DNA of 64,000 nt from Schizochytrium sp. CCTCC M209059 (lineage: Eukaryota > Sar > Bigyra > Thraustochytrida > Thraustochytriidae), in contig KN805446.1 of NCBI GenBank assembly GCA_000818945.1, forward strand, positions 62,001 through 126,000, written 5' to 3'. This document shows positions 1 through 8,721 of this stretch, piece by piece. The translations under genes and the position numbers were made by a program. Within the stretch, counting starts at the first letter, position 1. Each line of letters starts with the position of its first letter. The notes below the pieces were generated by a model. That model did not search any database, was not told the DNA's origin, and saw nothing but the letters and a program-made list of their open reading frames with translations.

Positions 1-3000
1 CACAAATTTGTGCAAGCTGTCCTGGACGGCCACGGGGGTCGGTGACTGCGATCCCCCCGTTGGGAGCGTGGGGCGAAGAGCCTCGACTGCCAAGACGTTG
101 GCGCGTTGCGCCGCAGTTTTCCACATATGATGCAGAGCGCCCCCCGGACCGACGTCGGCTGCATCGCTGACGTCCACGAGTGGACACAACGGTTCCCCCG
201 TAGTTGTATTGTAAAGTGAAAGCGAGAGAAGTGTGGTCCAGCACCAGTGCTCAAAGCGCACCATGTCTTGCGAGTTGGTGTAATCACTCGTGAGAGGGAT
301 CCAGCGGCGCAAGGTTGCAAGCGCACCAGCGTGAGAGACACGCTCCAGATGTGGCATAGTGGCCCGTGCCATGCATGCTTCCGCGATGAGAATGGCAATT
401 GCACGATGGACGCTCGGTTCAAGCGCGAGCTCGGCGTTAGCGTCTGCGCTGTAGTCGAGGTCGCTGAGGACAGCCATTGCCATTTCCGCGCGCGCATCCA
501 AAACAGTTGTTTCCTCGGTCTCGAGGGCACTGCTTCGGGGTGCGAGCCAGCTGCTAAGAATGTCAGTGTCCTCTGGAACACGTGGAGCCCATCCACGTAT
601 TGGAAGAGCACGGAAAAGTTTGAGTCCACGCTTGCGCTCGCAGCAAAATTGAGACTCATGCACTGAAACAAAGCGCAAAAGATCACTTGTTAGCTCTGGG
701 TGTGCACGGCAAATCATGGCAAGCATGTCGCACACAGGGTCCAAAAGCTCTTCGTGGGCAAGCTCGCTGTCTGGGGTTGCAAACGCAGCAAAGCTAATCT
801 CGAGCATGACCGCGCGCCCCAAATCAGCGCTGCTCGCGGCGCCCAGGGAAGAGAGCGCCACCAGTCTGTAAAGAGCTTCGCCATGCCGAGGCGTCCCGCT
901 GACGGCATCATCAGCGGCATCATCCTCAGGGTCCAGTTGAAGGGTGCCCGACGATAGCCGGGAAGTGTGTTGCGAATAAGGGGATGCGTGCGACGCGCTT
1001 TTGGCGCCTTGCTGTTTCCGTTTCGAAGTCTCCGAAAAACGAAGGGGAGACTCTGCGTCTCGATCGCGAGCACGAAGCACCTGAGCGAAGCGGCGCCGAA
1101 CTGCTGGTTCACGATCAACGGCCGCTTTCCACTGCCTGTAACTACAAACGTGCTGCAGACTCGAAAAAAGCGCTCCGGGGTCCTCGGCAGACAAGGTTCC
1201 GTTGCTACTCAAGTTCACACTGCGGCCTTTTGCAACGGGACGGCCGTTCTCGGCTTGCGTTGTATAAATGGCTTCCAATGAGGAGAAATTGGGCTCGCTG
1301 TAGCCGAGAATGAGACCAAGGAAGAGCCGCCAGGAAGCTTCACATGAGAGTCGGTCGAGTGGAAGGTCGCGCACAGCAAGACGCAGATTCTTGTTGCTGC
1401 TGGTGAGCAAATAGACGGCAGACATGAGAACAAGTCGGTCGAAATGCATTTGTGCCACGGCCCAAGGCGCGCGAGCGCCCCAGCACTCGAGATCTCGCAG
1501 AAAGGCCCCGGCACGGACGACAACGCGAACAACAGCCTGCGAGAGCATACGGCCCAGCTGCGTAAACCACTTGAGCCGCGTGACCGCGGTACTGAGCGCC
1601 AGCACGTGAGCGTGGACGCGTGCAAATGCACTCTTGACTTGGTCAGGGGTGAGCGCCGCTACATGTTCAGAAGACGGCAGCAAGCGTTCTACTGCAATGC
1701 CATGCGGCATTTGCTCGAGCAAAGCAATGTAATCAGCCTCGGATAATCGGCTGTCAAGGGGGTCTGTGTCCTCCACAACTTCGTAGCCGTCCGCGGTGCC
1801 AAACAGCGGATCGGCGTGCTGTAACAATGTTTGCACCATGGCGAGGCAGACCTCGATATCCGCATCGGACCAGTCCATGTCTTGCAGGTGAGATGCACTC
1901 GTAGCAAGTCCTGAGCTCGAGGACCTCGACAAGTCTGGGCCGGCTTGCAAAAATGGAAGCGCCCAGGTTGCAGATGCCGAGCCCACACCTGGAAAGGCAA
2001 TAATGTGTCGAAGAAGGAAGAAGCGGTCCTCTAACCGCCCGCTTTGCACAAGAGCAGCCCCAAGGTGTGCCAACCATGCGCGTACGCAACGCAAAAAGCG
2101 CCGTCGCCAGCGCAACTGCGATGCGAGCGCCTGTACGCGCTCGTGCTCGAGTTCGCGTCGCGTCTTGAGTTCAAAGGACAGAAGAATGGTAAAGTAAATT
2201 CGAGCATGAGCCTCGGCGCGACCATTGCAGCGCGCAATTTCTGCTTGGGCACCGTCGATCCGCGAGCAGAACCGGGGCGAGAGCGCCAGTTCCTCGTAAA
2301 TCTTTTGCTCCACATTAAAGGCAGTCATTGTACGATCGAATCCAAATGAAGTCAAATCTTTGGAACGCAAGTCTCCGATCCGCTTGAGCTCGGTCTCAAA
2401 GGCACGAGCTTTCTTTCGTGAAAAGGCTGCATGCTGAAAAGACACGGACGCCTTGACCGTTCCAAGTCCGGAGCGAGTCTCCTGTGTTTGTTCTGCGCGC
2501 CCATTCTTGCGCGCCCAAATTTGGCCGCGAGTAAGTCTACAATCTTCGATTCGACGAGCGAGCTGGCCCAGAAAGTCCTCATAGGCCTCCTCGGCAACGC
2601 GAAACTTGAGAACCAACTGCGTGAACTCGTCCTCGACTGGTTCGAGGCCGTCCGGGCACGAGATATCGAGCGTCGAAATGACGTGTCGGTATTCGTTGAC
2701 GTATGGTGCGGCTTCTGCTGAACGTAGGGCGTCAAGAACGCCATCATTGCCAAGAACCTCGGCCAAGTAGCGATCGTCTGCTCTGACGTTGACGAGATCG
2801 ACTGCAGCGCCGCCGAGCTGGCCGAGCTGCTCCATCGTGGGTGCTGAGGGTGCAAACTCTCGATCGATCGTTGGCGCTGCGCTCGGTACGGGGATGATAG
2901 TCGGATAAAGAGAAGCATGCGTGCTTTCCACTGTTTCCACTGAGGAGACATTGGGACGAAGGGCGTTTGAAACTCTTGCCAACGCTTCGCTTGTCGATTC

Positions 3001-3606
3001 TCCTTCACGAAGTCTATGCACAGAATGAGCAGAGTGCGCTTGCAGTTGAAGTTCGTTTTCGTCCCTTTGCGCGAGCAAAAGGAGTTCGTCCTCGACCAAA
3101 GGAGATCGAGGTGGTAGCGGAGGTGCAGAGGGCTCGACGACGTTTGCGTCGGCATCCAAGAGTTGCGTTTCATTGGCCTGTTCAAGTACTTCGTCTGTCT
3201 GGCCAGGATCTGTTGTTTGCTGCGCACCAACATCTTCGTTCGCTGTTGAGGGTGCTGTTGCGAGAGTGTCTTGCTCGAGAGCGGTTTGGGTTCCTTCATG
3301 CGTTAAGGCGTCTGCATTTTCCGACGACAATGGTGCCACAGCAATCGCAGCATCAGATAAGCTTTCCTTTGCTCCAGCGTGGAGGACGGCCTGCACGTCG
3401 GGCAGGTCCCTTTCTAGCGTCGCTGCGTCCGTGTAGATTTCCGTCTGTTCGTCAGGCGGGTAGAGCAGGTCGAGTGGAACGGGTTCCAGCGTTTTCAAGC
3501 CCGCATCCTCGTTCCTGGAGCCCGCTGCGGCGGGGCCCGTGGCGGCGGCGGCTGTGCCGGCACGCGAGCGCGAGTCTGCCTCTTCGGCGTCGCGCGCGAG
3601 CTCCAT
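1..3606 (-). CDS. EPG5: EPG5-like autophagy tether (partial, C-terminal part beyond left edge)
   Basis: An uninterrupted minus-strand frame runs from an ATG at 3606 to the left edge (about 1,200 codons, no stop in the window), so the C-terminal part is missing. The first ~250 residues are acidic and low in complexity; the rest is helical. A segment around residue 520-560 (VRAWLAHLGAALVQ, then FFLLRHIIAFPGVG) and a later one (SEADYIALLEQMP) resemble the conserved middle of metazoan EPG5, where the same order occurs before a long alpha-solenoid. EPG5 is a Rab7 effector that tethers autophagosomes to late endosomes/lysosomes, and animal copies are about 2,600 residues, so half a protein here fits. 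The family call rests on remembered motif similarity only. Another frame on the same strand (2352-3299) gives a Ser/Arg-rich shadow. Confidence 0.6.
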   Translation of the reverse strand, partial: MELARDAEEADSRSRAGTAAAATGPAAAGSRNEDAGLKTLEPVPLDLLYPPDEQTEIYTDAATLERDLPDVQAVLHAGAKESLSDAAIAVAPLSSENADALTHEGTQTALEQDTLATAPSTANEDVGAQQTTDPGQTDEVLEQANETQLLDADANVVEPSAPPLPPRSPLVEDELLLLAQRDENELQLQAHSAHSVHRLREGESTSEALARVSNALRPNVSSVETVESTHASLYPTIIPVPSAAPTIDREFAPSAPTMEQLGQLGGAAVDLVNVRADDRYLAEVLGNDGVLDALRSAEAAPYVNEYRHVISTLDISCPDGLEPVEDEFTQLVLKFRVAEEAYEDFLGQLARRIEDCRLTRGQIWARKNGRAEQTQETRSGLGTVKASVSFQHAAFSRKKARAFETELKRIGDLRSKDLTSFGFDRTMTAFNVEQKIYEELALSPRFCSRIDGAQAEIARCNGRAEAHARIYFTILLSFELKTRRELEHERVQALASQLRWRRRFLRCVRAWLAHLGAALVQSGRLEDRFFLLRHIIAFPGVGSASATWALPFLQAGPDLSRSSSSGLATSASHLQDMDWSDADIEVCLAMVQTLLQHADPLFGTADGYEVVEDTDPLDSRLSEADYIALLEQMPHGIAVERLLPSSEHVAALTPDQVKSAFARVHAHVLALSTAVTRLKWFTQLGRMLSQAVVRVVVRAGAFLRDLECWGARAPWAVAQMHFDRLVLMSAVYLLTSSNKNLRLAVRDLPLDRLSCEASWRLFLGLILGYSEPNFSSLEAIYTTQAENGRPVAKGRSVNLSSNGTLSAEDPGALFSSLQHVCSYRQWKAAVDREPAVRRRFAQVLRARDRDAESPLRFSETSKRKQQGAKSASHASPYSQHTSRLSSGTLQLDPEDDAADDAVSGTPRHGEALYRLVALSSLGAASSADLGRAVMLEISFAAFATPDSELAHEELLDPVCDMLAMICRAHPELTSDLLRFVSVHESQFCCERKRGLKLFRALPIRGWAPRVPEDTDILSSWLAPRSSALETEETTVLDARAEMAMAVLSDLDYSADANAELALEPSVHRAIAILIAEACMARATMPHLERVSHAGALATLRRWIPLTSDYTNSQDMVRFEHWCWTTLLSLSLYNTTTGEPLCPLVDVSDAADVGPGGALHHMWKTAAQRANVLAVEALRPTLPTGGSQSPTPVAVQDSLHKFV

Positions 3607-4473
3607 CGCGGCGTCGCCCGAGCGGCGGCTCTTCTCGCGGGAGAAATTCGAAAATGCCAACCGAGCGAGCAAGCGAGCGAGGCAGCCGAGAAAAGAAAAG
3701 AATAGAAAAGCTGAGCACAGGGAGAAAGAAAACCCAGCAAACAGCCAACAAACACAACTATACTTTACATTATGCCCTATAGAAGAGCCGAACTTCGAGC
3801 GCCTGTAGTAGAGGTGGCCGGAGAACAAGAACAAAGAGGCGAGTCACGGTTCGACTTGGAGAAAGGAAAAGGGAAAATGAGGAACACGTGGTGGTCCCAT
3901 TTTCACGCGGCGGCGACGACGAGCATCGTTTGCAGATGCGACTCCGACACCTCGCGGGGCCTCGCGAAGCTCTGCGGCATGGCGATGGGCGAGTTGAAGT
4001 CGGAAACGGATTGGCCGAGCTCCGATGACGCGGAGAAAGTTTCGGGGCGTGCTGGTTGGCATGGAGAACAAAGGAGGAAGGAGAAAGGGGGGGGGGGGGG
4101 GGAGCAACCGCCCGTGGGGTGAGAACGGCATTGTTGACGAGGCTCCGAGTCAGCAGCGCAGCTATCGTTCGGGGTCGCTTGTTGTGCCTACGTGCCTCTT
4201 CAGAGGCCGAGGCCCGGCTCTCTTTGTCGTCATATTTGTGATAGATTTTTAAAAAGGAAAGAGGAGTTGGAAAGATGCGACCCCGGGGCCGCGTCTGCGA
4301 GGAGAGAATAGATTGATGCTTGCTTGCACTTCAAGAGAATTGAATCTCAACAAGTACAGACATCTGAAAACAGAAAAGAAAGACGGACTGCAAGACGATG
4401 AGCAGGGTATATCACTCTTGATCAAAGAAAAAAAAGACAACTCAAATCTATGATACGTGCAAGTAATGTCTAT
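3607..4473. other. Intergenic spacer, no gene seen
   Basis: This spacer lies upstream of the EPG5-like gene and downstream of the next minus-strand gene. It contains a run of about 16 G (4087-4102) and otherwise only short open frames of skewed composition. It probably holds the EPG5-like promoter and the 3' UTR of the neighbour. Confidence 0.6.
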
Positions 4474-5526
4474 CTAGGCAGCGTTCTCCTCGTCGTCCGA
4501 AGGTTTCAAAGCGTTAGGAAGACTCTCGACATCCTTGACGTAAAAGGGCTCGCGAGACCGCTCCTTGTGCGTCTCGAGGGCAGCTTTGACGGTGGTTTCG
4601 TTGTGATCAAAGTTGGCAATGTACCAGAAGCTGATAAAGGGCGAGGTGCGGACGCCGAGTGCGGAGACATGATTTTGAAGACGCTCCTTTGGGCGCAAAC
4701 CTTTGGGGGTCCAGTAATTGTATCGTTTGTGCGGCACGAGAAAGCCGTCAAACTGGGACGGGTCAAAATAAGACTTGCCACAGACGTAGTTGGGCATGAG
4801 TAAGAGGGCTGGCTTTTTGTTCTTGGCCGTGAATTCGAGCAGTCGCTCAACATGGTCAAACGAATAAGGAGGATTTGTGACGAGAACGTCATGCTCCGGG
4901 GTTTCAGAAGCATAGAAATCCTCACACTTATTGTATACATTTTCGAACCCGAGAACACCGAGGTTCTTTACCACCGCACCGGCGCAAAAGTACGGATCGT
5001 AAATGCGCAGCTCGGCGGGAGATTTGCCGAGCTTTTTGGCGAGCGCGCGCAAAAGGGGGGCAACATCCGCGTATGCCTCGGGAGCGGTTTCGCAATGGTC
5101 ATCCGAGGCCGTGTGGAAGGGGTGCTCGATGGCTTCGTGCTGCGCCATGCATCGTACCTTGTCAGCCTCGACGAGTTGCACGCGCTCCTTTTTGCTTAGG
5201 GATTTCCAATTCTTTTTCAGCTTTGGCCAATAATGTCGATGTGCCGGGTTAAGCCAGTCCGAGAGGGTGCCGTCGCGCGCGTCGGCAATTGCACGGGCAA
5301 CCTCCTCTTTTGTAAGGGCGCCACCTGAGGTGCGTGCCGTTTTCGACGGTCGCGAATCTGCTGCGTCTGCTGCACCATGTCCTTTATCATCTTCTTCAAC
5401 AACATCTTCAGCTTTCTCTTGCGCTGCCAGCAAAGCGGGCGCTGGTTTGCCCTTGGCACCACGCTTGCGCTTCTTCTTGTTGAGCCTGCGTCGCTCTCCG
5501 AGCGAGAGGCCTCCGGTGGTCTCCAT
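4474..5526 (-). CDS. NPPY-motif SAM-dependent methyltransferase-like protein, target unknown
   Basis: About 350 residues from the ATG at 5526. An in-frame upstream extension to 5619 reads like leader sequence, so the METTGG start is preferred. A basic, Lys-rich N-terminus (RRLNKKKRKRG) suggests nuclear or nucleolar location. The core has a motif I-like DPYFCAG, then LVTNPPYSF. The (D/N)PPY motif is the catalytic motif of amino-group methyltransferases acting on adenine, cytosine or glutamine. Order and spacing fit a class I methyltransferase fold. The stretch between the basic tail and motif I (WPKLKKNWKSLSKKER) is lineage-specific. I do not know a characterised member, so substrate (DNA, RNA or protein) is undetermined. 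Confidence 0.7.
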   Translation of the reverse strand: METTGGLSLGERRRLNKKKRKRGAKGKPAPALLAAQEKAEDVVEEDDKGHGAADAADSRPSKTARTSGGALTKEEVARAIADARDGTLSDWLNPAHRHYWPKLKKNWKSLSKKERVQLVEADKVRCMAQHEAIEHPFHTASDDHCETAPEAYADVAPLLRALAKKLGKSPAELRIYDPYFCAGAVVKNLGVLGFENVYNKCEDFYASETPEHDVLVTNPPYSFDHVERLLEFTAKNKKPALLLMPNYVCGKSYFDPSQFDGFLVPHKRYNYWTPKGLRPKERLQNHVSALGVRTSPFISFWYIANFDHNETTVKAALETHKERSREPFYVKDVESLPNALKPSDDEENAA

Positions 5527-6990
5527 GACGACTGGCAGCTGCAGCTGCGCTTGCGTCCACCTGCTTGCGGTTGGCGTGGCTTGCGTGTCAGGTCCGCCAC
5601 GGCAGCGAGGACCGACCACCCAGCCAAGCTCGCTCGGCCAGGTCCTGCCAAGCCCAAGTCAACTCAAGTCGCCCGGAGCCGAGCCTGGCAGTTCCTCCCT
5701 CCTTCGAGTTCAACTTGTTGGCTTGGGCTGCTTTTGCTTGGCTCTGCTGCCTCCGCATAGCTGGACGGGCTTGGGAAAAAAATAATTGGTGGCTCCCAGC
5801 CCAGCGATAGCACCACCTCTCATCCAGGGCCACTCGCTGGCAAGTCATGCCCTCGGCGGCGACTTGCGATCAAAACGACAACGCGGCAACATCGCGACAA
5901 ACATCGCGACAAACATCGCGACGCGGGGCGATGAGGTGACCGGAGCAAGTGCAACGGAGCTTCACGCGAGGTCTGCGCCACGCCACCGCGATGGACGGAG
6001 TGTCGCGCGGGCCAGCGGCACAGCCGGCTTTCTCTGCTTGAGCGGCAAGAGAAAAGCGGGCGAGCGAGCACGGGGCGAGGAAACTTGTGCTTTGAGGCCT
6101 ACGCGGAGGACTCTTGCTCGCCACGTACGCGCATGTACAAACAGAAAGCCATACTTATGGATTGCTGCTCAGAATCTTTTGTCACGGTAAGTCAAGAATC
6201 GAGACGTGATCACGATTCGATCCAGGAGAGGTGGCGGGGGTCCAAGCATTGCTGGAGTATAATGAGGGAGAACCGGAAAGCAGTAAACTATCTCTTGGGT
6301 CGACGCAGCGCGCGGCAGCAGACTTTTGTTTGTAGCTGTGTTGCAATCACGCGACTTGAGTCATTCTATACTGCGAGAAGAACAGCATCGCCTCAGTATG
6401 CTCATTAACGTGGCCGAGGTCCCTCGGGGCCTCGGCTTGCGTCGTTGATGAGTTCGAGGCCGTGTGCCACACCTCAGTGATAAGGACCTTCTGGTTCTAA
6501 ATACATGATGAACGTATCGCTCGGTAAATACTGTGGCCGAAAAGGGGACAATACGATTTCCTTGTTACGCATGTCCCATTGATCACTCTGACCCATTTTA
6601 CATGAACTCTTCTGCTTCTCCACCTCCTCCTCTTCCTCCTTTTCTTCTCCCCGCCGCCCTCACTTTGTTTTCTTAAAAGGTGAGAGCAAGGGCGAGGAGC
6701 TAGAGATTGAGAACGAGAGAGGGAAGAAAGGAAAGGGAGAAACAGGAGAGTTGCCAGAAACGGGCTTTGTCACAACGAGGAAACGAGATAGAGAGAAAGA
6801 GAGAGAAGTGGAGGTGTATTTATGCATGATTGCACATTGGATGTCGCTAACGTTTGGAGTTGTTTTGTTCTGGGGAGAAAGACGCTGAAAATTTATTGAC
6901 AAGCAGTACGAGCACTCAAGTCCGAGGCTTAGCTAGCCTACATGCCCCACACATTGATTTGCCCATGTCATTACCGTCGGCTTGGTCAAA
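5527..6990. other. Long intergenic spacer with short repeats
   Basis: No supported gene. It contains a tandem ACATCGCGACAA-type repeat at about 5890-5925. A short open stretch (6133-6192) is followed by a consensus GTAAGT donor, but I could not find a matching second exon. The right half is AG-rich, then drops to low GC near the 3' end of the next gene. Confidence 0.5.
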
Positions 6991-7635
6991 TCATGAAAGA
7001 GGAGGCGGCGGCGCAGAGCTCGTCTCTGCATCTGCCAACCTCTTTGTATATACGTGAACCTCGTCTGTACTTTCCACCTTGCGCCATGTGGCCTCGGTGA
7101 GAGTAAAGACGTTGCTGAAAATGAGGACATCCTCTTTGCATTCATCAAGAAGCTTGACACTGAGTCGATCCATAATAGGCGAGAGCCCGTAAACTAGAAT
7201 GATGTCCGCACTTTGCAAGTTAACTTTCCAGAGATCACGGCAGTGAAATTCTGCCGAGGCCGTTGCAGGCCATGGCGTGCGTCCTGGCACGAGGCGATGA
7301 GCCAGATGCTGATCCCACCAAGCCCACGTTTGCGAGACGGCCACTAGCATTGGGTTAAGCTCATACCCCACGGCTTTATACCCGTTGCGTGCAGCCTCAA
7401 TGACGACGCGGCCATCACCTGATCCCAGGTCGACCATTTGTGGCGCCTCTTTGCCCTTGACGACGGGCTTGACCTTGGGCAAGACGCGGTGAAAGACCAC
7501 GTCGAGCGATTTGCGCAGCGTCGGCATGTACGGCGCACCTTTGCCGGTCACTGCAGGCAGCGCCGAGACAAAGAGTGTCAGATTCACCGTGAGCGCCGCG
7601 CCAAGCGCCGCCCCGATCATGCCTGCCAAGCCCAT
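6991..7635 (-). CDS. ATPSCKMT: Mitochondrial protein-lysine methyltransferase, ATPSCKMT/FAM173 family
   Basis: A 214-residue protein. A hydrophobic N-terminal segment (residues ~5-27) serves as membrane anchor and targeting region, followed by a compact methyltransferase fold: VDLGSGDGRVVIEA (motif I) then AVGYELNPMLV, CRDLWKVNLQ and VYGLSPIMDRL. This order is diagnostic of the FAM173 family, whose human members methylate a lysine of ATP synthase subunit c (ATPSCKMT) or of the ADP/ATP translocase (ANTKMT) in the inner mitochondrial membrane. Which substrate applies here cannot be told. The length matches the family. The gene diverges from SPB1. Confidence 0.85.
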   Translation of the reverse strand: MGLAGMIGAALGAALTVNLTLFVSALPAVTGKGAPYMPTLRKSLDVVFHRVLPKVKPVVKGKEAPQMVDLGSGDGRVVIEAARNGYKAVGYELNPMLVAVSQTWAWWDQHLAHRLVPGRTPWPATASAEFHCRDLWKVNLQSADIILVYGLSPIMDRLSVKLLDECKEDVLIFSNVFTLTEATWRKVESTDEVHVYTKRLADAETSSAPPPPLS

Positions 7636-8131
7636 GGTCTAGCAATTCGCGTGATCAGGCCCGCGACAACTTCGCTGGCAGCGCAGCGCAGCGCAACCAG
7701 CAGCTAGCGCCAGAGCAGCAGCCAGCCAAGTGTTTGGGCACTGGCTATGACAGAGACACTCGCACACACACATTTTTCACGGTTAGCAACAGCAGAGCTC
7801 ATGCACCATCAGAGCTTGACGAGGCCACGGCGCCCGCCAGCTGTAGACACCTCGGAAAAGTAATCACGCCTTGCATCAGAATCGGGTTTTTGTAGAGTCG
7901 TAAGAATGGCCAAGTCGTGCGTTGTTCGTCTCTGACGATAATGATGCGAGCTCCGAGTTCGAGCCCTTTTCTCTCTTAAAAAAGACATGTTCTCAGGCTG
8001 TTGTTACTGCTTGCAAGCTTATTACTTGGGATTGAAGTGATTTAAACACCAGCCAGCAGCTGAGCCTAAGCCTGAGGCCTGAGGCCTCAGCCTGAGGGAG
8101 AGGCAGCGGCCGCCGGTCTATTTTGATGCAT

Positions 8132-8195
8132 TGCTCCGCTCAGCTCCGCTCAGCTCCGCTCAGCTCCGCTCAGCTCCGCTCAGCTCCGCTCCGCT
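8132..8195. repeat. Decamer tandem repeat CAGCTCCGCT
   Basis: About six copies of CAGCTCCGCT, five of them perfect and consecutive (8141-8190), lie 530 nt upstream of the SPB1 start. Confidence 0.95.
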
Positions 8196-8577
8196 CGGCC
8201 AGGCCGGCTAGCAGTGAAATTCAAGCCATAAATCCAAGTAAAAAAGACCATCGACCAAACGTCCTGTCAGTGAAGCAGCAAGCGCTCTGCCGATCCTCAA
8301 ACTTTCTGGCGTCCATGGCAGGCAGGCTGAAAGAAAAAATTGACAGTGCCAGTGAAAGCAAGCAAGGCGTGTTCCAGGATTTTCGCAAGAACAACATCGA
8401 ATCAAGTATATTCTGCAGAACCCATTTTCGGGGCGCCGGCGCTGGCGCTGCAACCAGTCAATCGACTCGGACGCCACGAACTCGGACCCGCGACACAGAA
8501 CCGCTTGCGGGGAGAGGGCGAGGAGGCCTCGTCGCTGGTCGCGCACGCGCGCTTCGCTGGCTGGTGAGAGACGCCGG

Positions 8578-8624
<47 letters not shown>
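8578..8624. repeat. Hexamer tandem repeat GAGCAC
   Basis: About eight perfect copies of the hexamer GAGCAC lie 100 nt upstream of the SPB1 ATG, probably in its 5' leader or core promoter. Confidence 0.95.
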
Positions 8625-8721
8625 CAGGCAAGCTAGCACCGAGCGCCCCGCCGCGCGCGCAAATAGGCGGGCAAGCCGAGGGGAGGAGGGAGCGAAGCGA
8701 AGCCAGCGAGCGAGTGGCACC

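Larger units (their letters stand above)
7636..8721. promoter_or_regulatory. Divergent promoter region with tandem repeats
   Basis: This 1.1-kb spacer separates the divergent methyltransferase gene and SPB1. It contains a GC-rich partly palindromic block (8061-8097, CTGAGGCCTGAGGCCTCAG), a decamer repeat (8132-8195) and a hexamer repeat (8578-8624). Open frames crossing it on both strands are translations of those repeats. No TATA element is obvious. Confidence 0.5.

Noticed and set aside
2352..3299. 315-codon minus-strand frame
   Set aside because: Ser/Arg/Gln-rich shadow in a second frame of the EPG5-like gene; the frame open from 3606 to the edge has normal protein composition.
6133..6192. 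Short open stretch followed by a consensus GTAAGT donor
   Set aside because: No acceptor with a coding-like second exon in phase could be found within the spacer.
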